Source of the DNA: Kurthia populi
GTDB lineage: Bacteria > Bacillota > Bacilli > Bacillales_A > Planococcaceae
NCBI RefSeq assembly: GCF_042686175.1
Contig: NZ_JBHUOR010000033.1
Coordinates: 1 to 64,000, forward strand
Reading direction: 5' to 3'
Length of the DNA: 64,000 bases
Shown: positions 15,080 to 23,586 of the stretch, in pieces
Layout of the letters: the number at the start of each line of letters is the position of its first letter
Position numbering within the stretch: position 1 is the first letter of the stretch
The notes under the pieces: model-generated
Database searches by the model: none
What the model was told of the DNA's origin: nothing
Seen by the model: the letters and a program-made list of their open reading frames with translations, nothing else
Made by a program: the position numbers and the translations under genes

Positions 15080-15547
15080 GTGAGAGGAAGCATTGAATTG
15101 ACGACATGTTTAACGGCAGCGCCGGTAGTGAAAGTGTTTTTGGGGAATGAAGAAATTGGGGAGGTTCGATTGAAGCAGGAGCATCCGTTTTTAATGAAGG
15201 GACAGCGAACGTATCATGCTATTTATGAAGTGATGACGGCTAAACAACAGCTCATCGGAACTTTTCAGCCACATTTTATGGCAGTAGCGAAAGGTTATGA
15301 GCTCGTGTTACCGACATATGGCACCATCCTAGATACGACAACCATACGAGAGGGTTATTGTGCATCGATTCGCGGGACGACGTATGAAGTCCGCAGAGGA
15401 CAACAAGTCTTTGAGTTTGTGATGGATAATTGTGTGAAAATGATGATAGAGGTGACGCATGTGATTCGATTAACCGCATTAGAAGAAGTAAGTGATGAGG
15501 AGCAATTAATCGTAGCCATGATTGCGATGAAGTTAGCTGCTACATAG
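15080..15547 (+). CDS. Hypothetical beta-rich protein (155 aa), tubby/scramblase-like at most
   Basis: I do not recognise a confident family. The sequence reads as repeated short beta strands (VKVFLGNEEIGEVRLKQ, GYELVLPTYGTILDTT, GTTYEVRRGQQVFEFVMDN), reminiscent of LURP-one/tubby C-terminal barrels, but this is weak. There is no signal peptide or membrane helix. The GTG at 15080 follows AAGGTAG with about 10 bases of spacing; TTG at 15098 after AGAGGAAG is an alternative that would remove six residues. The gene is monocistronic, between the nucleotidase locus and lexA, and ends in a terminator. Confidence 0.6.
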   Translation: MRGSIELTTCLTAAPVVKVFLGNEEIGEVRLKQEHPFLMKGQRTYHAIYEVMTAKQQLIGTFQPHFMAVAKGYELVLPTYGTILDTTTIREGYCASIRGTTYEVRRGQQVFEFVMDNCVKMMIEVTHVIRLTALEEVSDEEQLIVAMIAMKLAAT

Positions 15548-15553
15548 AGTGGG

Positions 15554-15583
15554 AGAGGCGGAGACATTCTAGCCTCTTTTTTT
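15554..15583 (+). terminator. Rho-independent terminator
   Basis: AGAGGC pairs with GCCTCT around a 12-base loop and is followed by six T. Confidence 0.75.
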
Positions 15584-15647
15584 GCGAAAGAAAAAAGAAG
15601 AGACTGACATGTCAATCTCCTCCTTATGACGAAATCATAAATGATTG

Positions 15648-16268
15648 TTACATCACTGTACGATATAAGCCAACTACTTTACCTAAAACAGAAACCTTTT
15701 CAACGATGATTGGCTCCATTGTGGCGTTTTCAGGTTGTAAGCGGAAGTGGTGCTCTTCTTTATAGAAGCGTTTTACTGTTGCTTCATTTTCTTCTGTCAT
15801 CGCGACAACAATTTCACCGTTATTTGCAGATGATTGTTGTTTGACGATAACATAGTCACCATTTAATATGCCAGCCTCGATCATCGAATCGCCCATAATC
15901 TCAAGCATGAAAATATGGTCATCTGATGTCGCGTAAGACGATGGAATAGGGAAGTACTCCTCAATATTTTCAATTGCAGTTATCGGCATACCAGCCGTTA
16001 CTTTTCCTACAAGTGGCACATGGAGTACGTCTTTTTTCTTAACGGCTTCATCCGCTGTATCTAATACCTCAATAGCACGTGGCTTTGTTGGGTCACGACG
16101 AATTAATCCTTTACTTTCTAAACGAGCTAAATGCCCATGCACAGTTGAACTAGATGCTAGTCCAACAGCCTCACCGATTTCACGTACAGAAGGTGGATAC
16201 CCTTTTGTGCGGACCTCTTCTTTAATAAAAGCTAAAATGTCTTCTTGTCTCTTTGAAACTTTTTTCAT
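15648..16268 (-). CDS. lexA: LexA, SOS repressor
   Basis: 206 residues, the usual length. The N-terminal winged HTH is clear (KRQEDILAFIKEEVRTKGYPPSVREIGEAVGLASSSTVHGHL). The self-cleavage site is Ala92-Gly93 (VTAGMP), and the catalytic pair is Ser128 (GDSM) and Lys166 (ATVKRF). It represses DNA-damage genes until RecA filaments trigger cleavage. The start is ATG 16268, with GAGGTG six bases upstream; a longer frame to 16316 has no such site. It is divergent from yneA, with LexA boxes in the shared region that imply autoregulation. Confidence 0.98.
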   Translation of the reverse strand: MKKVSKRQEDILAFIKEEVRTKGYPPSVREIGEAVGLASSSTVHGHLARLESKGLIRRDPTKPRAIEVLDTADEAVKKKDVLHVPLVGKVTAGMPITAIENIEEYFPIPSSYATSDDHIFMLEIMGDSMIEAGILNGDYVIVKQQSSANNGEIVVAMTEENEATVKRFYKEEHHFRLQPENATMEPIIVEKVSVLGKVVGLYRTVM

Positions 16269-16332
16269 TTTTTTCACCTCACCTAGTCTATACCTATCGT
16301 ACTCCGAGTATAACAAATGCGAACAAACAATG

Positions 16333-16413
16333 CAAACATAAGTTCGAAAAAAATAGTTGACACGAATGTTTGTTCGTTTTAAAATAAGAACACATATTCC
16401 GAACGTATATTCG
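16333..16413. promoter_or_regulatory. LexA operators and yneA promoter
   Basis: Three 14-base sites fit the Gram-positive SOS box CGAAC-N4-GTTCG: CAAACATAAGTTCG (16333-16346), CGAATGTTTGTTCG (16363-16376) and CGAACGTATATTCG (16400-16413). The second sits exactly between the yneA -35 TTGACA (16357-16362) and -10 TAAAAT (16380-16385), spacing 17. A half site CGAAC is at 16320. Confidence 0.9.
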
Positions 16414-16427
16414 AAAGGGTGATTTTC

Positions 16428-16733
16428 GTGATAAAGTGGATGAAGAAAAATGGTGCAACAGCCGGTATATCAGCGATTGTAGTATGGAGTATGCTTCTAA
16501 CAATACATGGACTTTTCGATACAACAGATTTTGGCATAATTCAAGTCGAAGATGGCGATACGCTGTGGACATTAGCGGAGCGTTATAAAGGCGATATGGA
16601 CCGAGAAGATTGGATTTTATCAGTGAAGCGTGAAAATGCCATTTACGAGGACCGTCTATATGTCGGCGATGAGTTAAATGTGCCAAATGGCCACCACAAC
16701 ATAGAGCAAATCGAAGTCGCAACAAATAAATAA
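16428..16733 (+). CDS. yneA: YneA-like SOS cell-division suppressor (TM + LysM)
   Basis: 101 residues: an N-terminal membrane anchor (about 10-30) and an extracytoplasmic LysM domain (VEDGDTLWTLAERYKG...DWILSVKREN...LYVGDELNVP). In B. subtilis YneA delays septation during the SOS response and is unstable. Position beside lexA, the LexA-box-controlled promoter and domain order support the name. The start is GTG 16428, 6-7 bases after AAAGGGTG; an in-frame GTG at 16419 overlaps that site. The yneB resolvase gene that follows in B. subtilis is absent here. Confidence 0.9.
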   Translation: MIKWMKKNGATAGISAIVVWSMLLTIHGLFDTTDFGIIQVEDGDTLWTLAERYKGDMDREDWILSVKRENAIYEDRLYVGDELNVPNGHHNIEQIEVATNK

Positions 16734-16805
16734 AGGCGAAATGCTTGCGTTTAGACCAATTTTTTCATACCTTTGTAGTAGTAGTATATGAAGGGAAGAA
16801 AAAAT

Positions 16806-17051
16806 ATGTTACCACAAGCAAAAATTAACCGCATCAATGCATTAGCGAAAAAGAAAAAAGCAGGTACACTAACACAGGAAGAAGCAAAAGAACAATCAGC
16901 ACTTCGTCAAGAATACTTGCAAGCTTTCCGCGGCAATATGCGTCGTACAATTGAAAATGTTCGTGTCATGGACCCAGAAGGGAATGACGTCACACCGGAC
17001 AAATTAAAACAAGTACAAGAAATCAAATCAAAATTAAATCGTCTTAACTAA
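16806..17051 (+). CDS. ynzC: YnzC family protein (UPF0291/DUF896)
   Basis: 81 residues, a small helical hairpin protein (MLPQAKINRINALAKKKKAGTLTQEEAKEQSALRQEYLQAFR) with the strongly conserved family start and the RVMDPEGNDVTP segment. The function is unknown; in B. subtilis it lies in the SOS-induced yneA-yneB-ynzC operon, and the neighbourhood is the same here minus yneB. The start is ATG 16806, with AAGGGAAG about 7 bases upstream, rather than ATG 16788, which has no ribosome binding site. Confidence 0.92.
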   Translation: MLPQAKINRINALAKKKKAGTLTQEEAKEQSALRQEYLQAFRGNMRRTIENVRVMDPEGNDVTPDKLKQVQEIKSKLNRLN

Positions 17052-17057
17052 TGAATT

Positions 17058-17090
17058 CAGCAGCCGTTGTCAGACGTCTGCTGTTTTTTA
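17058..17090 (+). terminator. Rho-independent terminator
   Basis: CAGCAG(C)CG pairs with CG(T)CTGCTG around an 8-base loop and is followed by TTTTTT. Confidence 0.8.
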
Positions 17091-17254
17091 ATTCCTAGTT
17101 AGAAAAAAATTGAGTGATGTAATATTTTGAAAATTGGAATATTTTTTCATAGCGCTTACAATTGATTGAAAAATCATTGTATTCTTTACCAATTTTGACT
17201 AGACTGTAGGTAGTACAATATTTTGCTTATTTTAGAAAGGATGTCTATATTACA

Positions 17255-19249
17255 ATGACGCAACAAGCAGATCAGTTAGCAATTAATACGATTCGTACTT
17301 TATCAATCGATGCGATTGAAAAAGCAAACTCAGGTCACCCAGGTTTACCAATGGGTGCAGCACCAATGGCTTACACGCTTTGGACAAAACAAATGCACCA
17401 TAACCCTAAAAACCCAACTTGGTTCAACCGCGACCGTTTCGTTTTATCAGCAGGTCATGGTTCAATGTTACTTTACAGCCTTCTTCACTTAGGTGGCTAC
17501 GGCCTTGAAATGGAAGAAATCAAAAGCTTCCGCCAATGGGGTTCTAAAACACCAGGTCACCCAGAATACCGCCACACAGCAGGCGTAGAAGCAACAACAG
17601 GTCCATTAGGTCAAGGGATCTCAATGGCCGTTGGTATGGCAATGGCTGAGGTACATTTAGCTGCAACATACAACAAACCAAACTACAATGTTGTCGATCA
17701 CTATACATTCGCACTTTGTGGCGATGGTGATTTAATGGAAGGTGTTTCTGCAGAAGCAGCGTCACTTGCTGGTCACTTAAACTTAGAAAAACTGATCGTT
17801 TTATACGATTCAAATGACATCTCTTTAGATGGTGATTTAAATAAATCATTCTCTGACAAAACAGCAGATCGTTTCAAATCTTATGGCTGGAACTACATTT
17901 CAGTAGAAGACGGTACAGATGTTGAAGCAATCAATACTGCAATCGAACAAGCAAAATCACATAAAGGCCAACCAACTTTAATTGAAATCAAAACAGTTAT
18001 TGGCTTTGGTTCTCCAAACAAATCTGGTAAATCAGATTCTCATGGTGCACCACTAGGCACGGACGAAGTAAAATTAACAAAAGCAGCTTACGGCTGGGAT
18101 GGCGAAGATTTCTTCGTACCAGAAGAAGTATATACAACATTCAACGAAGCAGCTGAAGTAAATGGCGCACAAGTAGAAGCAAAATGGAATGAATTACTTG
18201 CAGGTTATAAAGCGGAATTCCCAGAACTTGCGACGCAATTTGAAAATGCCATCGCTGGTAAATTACCAGAAAACTTCGATGCAGATTTCCCTGTATACGA
18301 AGCTGGTAAATCAGTAGCGACACGTTCATCTTCAGGTGAAGTAATCAATGCTATCGCAAAAGCTGTACCATCATTCTTCGGTGGTTCTGCTGACCTTGCA
18401 GGCTCAAATAAAACAACAATCAAAGGCGCTGGCGATTTCTCAGCACAAACACCAGAAGGCCGTAATATCTGGTTTGGTGTACGTGAATTCGCAATGGGTG
18501 CAGCACTTAACGGGATGGCACTTCACGGTGGCTTAAACGTATTTGGCGGTACATTCTTCGTATTCTCTGATTATGTACGTCCAGCAATTCGTTTATCAGC
18601 ACTTATGGGCTTACCTGTAACATATGTATTCACACATGACTCAATCGCTGTCGGTGAAGATGGTCCAACACACGAACCAATCGAACACTTAGCAGCATTA
18701 CGCGCAATGCCAAACCTTTCTGTTATCCGTCCTGCAGATGCAACGGAATCAGCAGCAGCGTGGAAACTTGCGTTAGAATCAGAAACAACCCCAACGGCAT
18801 TAGTGCTTTCTCGTCAAAACTTACCAGTTCTTGATGCAGATAAAGAAACGGTTTACGAAGGCGTTGCAAAAGGTGCATACGTTGTATCGCCAGCGAAAAA
18901 AGACGTAGCAGATGCGATTCTTATCGCAACAGGTTCTGAAGTAGGTTTAGCTGTTGAGGCACAACAAGCATTAGCTGCAGAAGGAATTGACGCACAAGTT
19001 GTCTCAATGCCTGATATGGCTCGCTTTGATGCACAAGATGCAGCTTATAAAGAAGCGGTATTACCAAAAGCAGTAACAAAACGTTTAGCAATCGAAATGG
19101 CGGCATCATTCGGTTGGCATAAATATGTTGGCTTCGAAGGCGATGTACTTGCTATCGATACATTCGGTGCTTCTGCTCCTGGTGAAAAAGTGATTGAAGA
19201 GTACGGATTCACAGTTGAAAACGTTGTCTCTAAAGTAAAAGCACTTTAA
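17255..19249 (+). CDS. tkt: Transketolase
   Basis: 664 residues, full length. It transfers two-carbon ketol units in the pentose phosphate pathway. The thiamine pyrophosphate motif is GDGDLMEGVSAEAASLAGHLNLEKLIVLYDSND; the N-terminal signature is SIDAIEKANSGHPGLPMGAAP; the Pyr domain has the GGTFFVFSDYVRPAIR and FTHDSIAVGEDGPTHEP segments with substrate histidines. The start ATG 17255 is supported by family alignment; the nearest ribosome binding site (AAAGGATG) is rather far, about 14 bases. The gene lies between ynzC and yneF as in B. subtilis. Codon use is highly biased (GCA, CGT, TTA), as expected for a highly expressed enzyme. Confidence 0.98.
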   Translation: MTQQADQLAINTIRTLSIDAIEKANSGHPGLPMGAAPMAYTLWTKQMHHNPKNPTWFNRDRFVLSAGHGSMLLYSLLHLGGYGLEMEEIKSFRQWGSKTPGHPEYRHTAGVEATTGPLGQGISMAVGMAMAEVHLAATYNKPNYNVVDHYTFALCGDGDLMEGVSAEAASLAGHLNLEKLIVLYDSNDISLDGDLNKSFSDKTADRFKSYGWNYISVEDGTDVEAINTAIEQAKSHKGQPTLIEIKTVIGFGSPNKSGKSDSHGAPLGTDEVKLTKAAYGWDGEDFFVPEEVYTTFNEAAEVNGAQVEAKWNELLAGYKAEFPELATQFENAIAGKLPENFDADFPVYEAGKSVATRSSSGEVINAIAKAVPSFFGGSADLAGSNKTTIKGAGDFSAQTPEGRNIWFGVREFAMGAALNGMALHGGLNVFGGTFFVFSDYVRPAIRLSALMGLPVTYVFTHDSIAVGEDGPTHEPIEHLAALRAMPNLSVIRPADATESAAAWKLALESETTPTALVLSRQNLPVLDADKETVYEGVAKGAYVVSPAKKDVADAILIATGSEVGLAVEAQQALAAEGIDAQVVSMPDMARFDAQDAAYKEAVLPKAVTKRLAIEMAASFGWHKYVGFEGDVLAIDTFGASAPGEKVIEEYGFTVENVVSKVKAL

Positions 19250-19259
19250 TAGAAAAGGA

Positions 19260-19298
19260 AGACGAAGATGGGCGAAAAGGCCGTCTTCGTCTTTTTTT
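19260..19298 (+). terminator. Rho-independent terminator after tkt
   Basis: AGACGAAGATGG pairs with CCGTCTTCGTCT (one G-T pair) and is followed by seven T. Confidence 0.9.
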
Positions 19299-19409
19299 AA
19301 TTGTGAACGAAGGATGAAATTCCGCAAACGCTAGTAACGATAAAGTTTTTATTGTATAATGACTTTCGGAGAGATTTATCTCGTTTTATGCAAAAGAGGA
19401 GGAAACTAC

Positions 19410-19655
19410 GTGAATACAGCATTAGCTATCGTTCTTATCATTGTAGCCCTTATCGTGGGTGCTGTCGGCGGTTTCTTTATGGCTCGTCAATATATGATGA
19501 AATACCTTAAAGAAAATCCACCAATCAATGAAGATATGCTTCGTATGATGATGACGCAAATGGGTCGTAAACCATCTGAAAAACAAGTACGTCAAGTAAT
19601 GTCTCAAATGAATAAAGCAACTGACCAACAACTTGGTAAAAAAAATAAAAAATAA
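19410..19655 (+). CDS. yneF: YneF family membrane protein (UPF0154)
   Basis: 81 residues. One N-terminal transmembrane helix (ALAIVLIIVALIVGAVGGFFMARQYM) is followed by a conserved cytoplasmic tail (YLKENPPINEDMLRMMMTQMGRKPSEKQVRQVMSQMN) that defines the family. The function is unknown. The start is GTG 19410, 7 bases after AGGAGG. Its place after tkt matches B. subtilis. Confidence 0.93.
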   Translation: MNTALAIVLIIVALIVGAVGGFFMARQYMMKYLKENPPINEDMLRMMMTQMGRKPSEKQVRQVMSQMNKATDQQLGKKNKK

Positions 19656-19665
19656 TTGTTTGACT

Positions 19666-19711
19666 AGCTACCTGATAACTCAATATTGAGCCGTTTAGGT
19701 AGCTGTTTTTT
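19666..19711 (+). terminator. Rho-independent terminator after yneF
   Basis: AGCTACCT pairs with AGGTAGCT around a 23-base loop and is followed by G then six T. The ribosome binding site of the next gene begins within 5 bases. Confidence 0.75.
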
Positions 19712-19727
19712 ATAGGAGGAATTTTTC

Positions 19728-19988
19728 ATGGCAAAAAAACAACAGCGTCAAGCACAGGGTGGCGCAAAAAAACAACAAGATGATAAAGTAACATTAGCTG
19801 ATCAACTTGGTGGCGATTTACTTGCGCAGTTAAAAAATGCTAAAAAAGAATTAGAGCAAAAAGAGCAAGCCGCCAAACAAGCAGCGAAAGAACAAGCGAT
19901 AAAAGAGAAAAAGCAACGTGAGAAAAACATGTCCTTTTCTGAACTATTAGATGAGTACGGCTTTGGCGATACCAATTCAAAAAAATAA
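19728..19988 (+). CDS. yqkK: YqkK family protein (DUF3886)
   Basis: 86 residues. A very charged helical protein (Lys, Gln, Ala, Glu) with the conserved closing motif NMSFSELLDEYGFGDTNSKK that marks DUF3886/YqkK. The function is unknown. In B. subtilis yqkK lies near nudF and spoIIM; here yqkF and nudF follow at 20.3-21.8 kb while spoIIM is absent. AGGAGG precedes ATG 19728. Confidence 0.85.
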   Translation: MAKKQQRQAQGGAKKQQDDKVTLADQLGGDLLAQLKNAKKELEQKEQAAKQAAKEQAIKEKKQREKNMSFSELLDEYGFGDTNSKK

Positions 19989-20046
19989 AGTATTAAAACT
20001 CATTTTGGATTCTTAAAAGCCTTTTAAGAAAGAATAGCTCAATGAT

Positions 20047-20234
20047 GGCGTTATCAGTAGGCGTGCCGTTCGGGGTATGCGCATGATAACGCCTTTTCTT
20101 TGCTCTTTTTTGATGCTATGTATTAAACCGTACTAAGCATATATATTCATTCCACTCTTTTATAAGGTTCGATTATCGGTTTTGCCCATTAAAAAAAACA
20201 CCTTCAAAGATGTATATCCTTGAAAGTGTTTTTT
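20047..20234. terminator. Two terminators in the 325-bp gap between yqkK and yqkF
   Basis: GGCGTTATC (20047-20055) pairs with GATAACGCC (20085-20093) over an inner stem and is followed by TTTTCTTT, for yqkK. ACACCTTCAA/TTGAAAGTGT (20198-20229), with A and T runs on the two sides, can serve the minus-strand yqkF. Nothing else is recognisable between 19989 and 20313. Confidence 0.75.
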
Positions 20235-20313
20235 ACTTTTTATATTGTGTCAGCTCTTTAGCGCAGTCCAAAAAAGTAATACCTTTTTTGTGACGAACCG
20301 CTATCCTTTCATA

Positions 20314-21216
20314 TTAGTCGCGATGTGTCGTATACAGTTCTTTTTTTGTTAAACCTGCTAGTGCGGCATAATCAAAATCAGCTGGCAGACGGTGATACGC
20401 ATCGATATTTTGTGTTAGTTGTGCCACGTTAGAGGCGCCAACAATCGTGCTTGCAACAGCCGGGTGCGCTAAATTGTAGCCAATTGCTGCTGATAGGACG
20501 TCAGGATACGCATCAGCGATATGGCCAAGTGTATCCGTTAATTGCTGCTGTGAATACGATAAATAGCCATCATGCTTTTGCAAGCGCTTCGCCCACTCAT
20601 TCGTTAATAAGCCTTTTGCGACCGTACCACGTGACACGACAGAAGCACCTTGCTTTGTAATGAAATCAAACCATTCCTCTGGGCGACGGTCGAGGGCGCT
20701 ATACTGCATCATAACCCCATCCGCCGCACTCATTGGTAAAAACGTTTTTAACACATTTGGACGAATCGATGAAATGCCGTAAGCGCGAATCAGCCCTTCT
20801 TTTTTTAGCGTCTCAAATGCATCTGTTACTTCTTCAAAGGAATCATCGAGTGTACCGCCATGAAGCTGGTAAAAGTCTAGATAATCGGTTTGTAGACGTG
20901 TCAAACTATCCTTTAAGCCACTAATAATATGCTCCTTCGACGCATCCCAGTGCCAGCCATCTCCATCTGCATTCCACACATTGCCAACTTTTGAGGCAAT
21001 ATAAATATCCGCGCGTTTTGTTTTTAACGCGTCCCCGACGATGCGTTCATTTTCCCCCTTATTATAGAGGTCGGCTGTGTCGAAATAATTGATGCCGCTA
21101 TCGACCGCCACATCAATTATTTTTTGAGCCTCCGCTCGTTCTAATGGCAGCGACATACACCCAAAACCTAACTCTGAAATATGTAGCTCACTTTGTCCTA
21201 ATTTTCGTGTGCGCAT
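20314..21216 (-). CDS. yqkF: Aldo/keto reductase YqkF-like
   Basis: 300 residues of the AKR family, probably an NADPH-dependent oxidoreductase in the cytoplasm. The catalytic tetrad is visible: Asp and Tyr in YFDTADLYNKGENE, Lys in IASKVG, His in YQLHGGT. The C-terminal cofactor-binding segment TIVGASNVAQL is present. The physiological substrate is unknown. AGGAGG lies 8 bases before the ATG. It is divergent from nudF, as yqkF is close to nudF in B. subtilis. Confidence 0.9.
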   Translation of the reverse strand: MRTRKLGQSELHISELGFGCMSLPLERAEAQKIIDVAVDSGINYFDTADLYNKGENERIVGDALKTKRADIYIASKVGNVWNADGDGWHWDASKEHIISGLKDSLTRLQTDYLDFYQLHGGTLDDSFEEVTDAFETLKKEGLIRAYGISSIRPNVLKTFLPMSAADGVMMQYSALDRRPEEWFDFITKQGASVVSRGTVAKGLLTNEWAKRLQKHDGYLSYSQQQLTDTLGHIADAYPDVLSAAIGYNLAHPAVASTIVGASNVAQLTQNIDAYHRLPADFDYAALAGLTKKELYTTHRD

Positions 21217-21287
21217 ACTAAACGCCTCCTTTTAAAACATGGTACAATGAATAGCAGTAAAAGGAAAATGATAGGAGAAAAAAGAGC

Positions 21288-21830
21288 ATGAAATTTGAAG
21301 AAAAAACGATTGCAACAGAACCGATTTTTAGTGGCCGCGTTATTCAAGTACAAGTAGATACTGTAACATTACCAGACGGGGAACAAGCGAAGCGCGAAAT
21401 CGTCAAACATCCTGGTGCGGTTGGGATTATCCCGATTACAGCGGATGGCAAATTAATTGTTGTCGAACAATACCGTAAAGCATTAAATCGCTCAATCGTC
21501 GAAATTCCAGCAGGTAAAATCGAGCCGGGTGAGGATTTAACGGTTTGTGCGCTACGCGAGCTTGAGGAAGAAACAGGCTACGGCACGCAAAACGTAACGT
21601 ATTTACAAGAGGTTGTGACATCACCAGGCTTTTGTGACGAGGTCGTGCACATTTTTGTCGCACGCGATATTTTCAAACTCGACAACCCTGCGGCATTAGA
21701 TGACGATGAATTTGTTGAAATGTCAGCGATTACATTAGAAGAAGCACAAAACCTCATGGCACAAGGTGCGATTTGTGATGCGAAAACGATTATTGCGGTC
21801 ATGTGGCTATACAATCAACAAAGGAAATAG
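21288..21830 (+). CDS. nudF: ADP-ribose pyrophosphatase (Nudix)
   Basis: 180 residues. The Nudix box is complete (G-KIEPG-E-DLTVCAL-RELEEETGY). The opening (EEKTIATEPIFSGRVIQVQVDTVTLPDG) and the AGKIEPGEDL context are typical of the ADP-ribose hydrolysing subgroup. It converts ADP-ribose to AMP and ribose-5-phosphate. AGGAG precedes ATG 21288. Confidence 0.95.
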   Translation: MKFEEKTIATEPIFSGRVIQVQVDTVTLPDGEQAKREIVKHPGAVGIIPITADGKLIVVEQYRKALNRSIVEIPAGKIEPGEDLTVCALRELEEETGYGTQNVTYLQEVVTSPGFCDEVVHIFVARDIFKLDNPAALDDDEFVEMSAITLEEAQNLMAQGAICDAKTIIAVMWLYNQQRK

Positions 21831-21920
21831 AATGATTCTTATGTAGAAACTCCCGATTTAAGTGAAAATAGTTGATTTTTTATGATATTTCGCTAATATA
21901 GTCCATGTAGCAGTTACTAA

Positions 21921-22014
21921 TTGAAAATCATTTTATAATTATTCTAATTTAGTAATCATTCTAATTTAAATAACTTATATCATATTGAAAATATAATTTA
22001 GAGTTTGGTATAAT
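21921..22014 (+). promoter_or_regulatory. fur promoter region with PerR-type boxes
   Basis: TTATAATTATTCTAA (21933-21947) matches the Per box TTATAATNATTATAA at all but one defined position. A weaker second box, TAGTAATCATTCTAA, is at 21950-21964. The first box lies between a possible -35 TTGAAA (21921-21926) and -10 TCTAAT (21943-21948). A second promoter, TTGAAA (21985) with TATAAT (22009), spacing 18, lies downstream. In B. subtilis PerR represses fur. Confidence 0.7.
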
Positions 22015-22038
22015 AGGAACAGTTTAGGGGGGCGTCAT

Positions 22039-22500
22039 ATGGAAAGCCGTATTGATCGTATTAAAAAACAACTACATGGTGCGAGCTATAAACTGACGCC
22101 GCAACGTGAAGCAACGGTACGCGTGCTTTTAGAAAACGAAGAAGACCACCTCAGCGCTGAGGATGTTTATTTACTCGTAAAAGAAAAAGCACCGGAAATT
22201 GGGCTAGCGACAGTATATCGTACATTAGAGCTTTTAACAGAGCTAAAAATTGTCGATAAAATTAACTTCGGTGACGGAGTTTCTCGTTATGATCTTCGTC
22301 AAGAAGGCGCAGCTCACTTCCATCACCACCTTGTTTGTATCGAATGTGGCGCCGTTGATGAAATTCAAGAAGACTTGCTTGACGATGTTGAAGCAGTCGT
22401 TGAAAAACGCTGGAATTTCACAGTTAAGGACCACCGCTTAACATTTCATGGTATTTGCTGGCGTTGTAATGAACGTCATGCAAACGAAGATGAACAATAA
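22039..22500 (+). CDS. fur: Ferric uptake regulator Fur
   Basis: 153 residues and very close to B. subtilis Fur along its length (ESRIDRIKKQLHGASYKLTPQREATVRVLLENEEDHLSAEDVYLLVKEKAPEIGLATVYRTLELL). The N-terminal winged helix and the metal-binding dimerisation part (HFHHHLVCIECG, and a C-terminal C-x-x-C, GICWRCNE) are intact. With Fe2+ it represses iron-uptake genes. It is Fur rather than PerR by this similarity and by synteny with xerD and deoB. AGGGGGGCG precedes ATG 22039. Confidence 0.97.
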   Translation: MESRIDRIKKQLHGASYKLTPQREATVRVLLENEEDHLSAEDVYLLVKEKAPEIGLATVYRTLELLTELKIVDKINFGDGVSRYDLRQEGAAHFHHHLVCIECGAVDEIQEDLLDDVEAVVEKRWNFTVKDHRLTFHGICWRCNERHANEDEQ

Positions 22501-22527
22501 AACTTCCTATTGAATAAGCTAGTAGAT

Positions 22528-22586
22528 AGGACAGCATGATACGTTTATAGCTTAGAGGAAGGATAGCAGATGCTGTCCTTTTTTTA
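22528..22586 (+). terminator. Rho-independent terminator after fur
   Basis: AGGACAGCAT (22528-22537) pairs with ATGCTGTCCT (22570-22579) and is followed by seven T; the loop is long (32 bases). Confidence 0.75.
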
Positions 22587-22599
22587 TTGGAGGGATTAG

Positions 22600-23502
22600 A
22601 TGGAACAACAAACAGATGCCGTAGCGGATTATTTGCACTTTTTACGTGTGGAGCGACAGCTTGCGGCCAATACGCTCACGTCATATGAGCGTGATCTAAT
22701 GAGCTATGTTACGCATCTTTTTGAAGTGCAAAACATAAAGCATTTCGATGATATTGAACGGGTACATATTTTACTTCATTTACAACAGTTGCGTGAAGCA
22801 GGGAATACCGCGCGTACTGTTTCGCGTCATATTTCTGCCATTCGGTCATTTCATCAGTTTTTATTACGTGAAAAACGCTGCGCCAATGACCCAACCGTTC
22901 ATATTGAGCTCCCGAAGCTTGAGCAGAAGCTGCCTGAAGTGCTCACGATTGAACAAGTAGATGCCCTTATTAATGCGACTGCAAATGCGAAGCCACCTGC
23001 AAATATACGCGACCGTGCAATGCTAGAGCTGTTGTATGCGACAGGAATGAGGATTTCAGAGTGTATTGATTTAAACTGTGAGGACCTGCATTTGACGATG
23101 GGCTTTGTGCGCGTTTTCGGTAAAGGTGGAAAGGAGCGCATTGTGCCACTAGGTCGATCAGCCATTGCGGCTTGCGAGACGTACTTAAACCAGGGGCGCT
23201 TTGTGCTTGAAAAGCCAGAGAATCGCACGGAGGCGTTATTTTTAAACCAACGAGGGAAAAGGTTAACGAGACAGGGTGTTTGGAAGCTATTGAAGGGATA
23301 CGCATCAAAAGTGGGGATTGAGAAGATGACACCGCATATTTTCCGCCATTCCTTTGCGACCCATTTGATTGAAAATGGCGCAGATTTACGTGCTGTTCAG
23401 GAGTTGTTAGGTCACGCGGATATTTCAACGACGCAGATTTATACACATATTAGTAAAACACGTCTACGAGAGGTTTATAAGACGTTCCATCCACGTGCGT
23501 AA
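22600..23502 (+). CDS. xerD: Site-specific tyrosine recombinase XerD
   Basis: 300 residues. The N-terminal SAM-like core-binding domain (VADYLHFLRVERQLAANTLTSYERDL) precedes the catalytic domain with Arg151 (ATGMRISE), Lys in GKGGKE, His246/Arg249 (HIFRHSF), His272 (GHADIS) and nucleophile Tyr281 (IYTHIS). With XerC it resolves chromosome dimers at dif. It lies between fur and deoB as in B. subtilis, so it is the housekeeping enzyme and not the prophage integrase. GGAGGG precedes ATG 22600. Confidence 0.97.
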   Translation: MEQQTDAVADYLHFLRVERQLAANTLTSYERDLMSYVTHLFEVQNIKHFDDIERVHILLHLQQLREAGNTARTVSRHISAIRSFHQFLLREKRCANDPTVHIELPKLEQKLPEVLTIEQVDALINATANAKPPANIRDRAMLELLYATGMRISECIDLNCEDLHLTMGFVRVFGKGGKERIVPLGRSAIAACETYLNQGRFVLEKPENRTEALFLNQRGKRLTRQGVWKLLKGYASKVGIEKMTPHIFRHSFATHLIENGADLRAVQELLGHADISTTQIYTHISKTRLREVYKTFHPRA

Positions 23503-23586
23503 TTTTTTTTAGAATGTCAGAGGTCTGACGTTTATTTTTCATGAAAATTTGTTAGAATGTAAGTAATTGATAGGAGGGTTTTTCTA

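Noticed and set aside
22039..22500. PerR instead of Fur
   Set aside because: The sequence follows B. subtilis Fur along its whole length and synteny with xerD agrees; the Per boxes are upstream control sites.
22600..23502. Tyrosine recombinase as the prophage integrase
   Set aside because: It is 16 kb from the prophage end and lies in the conserved fur-xerD-deoB order, so it is housekeeping XerD.
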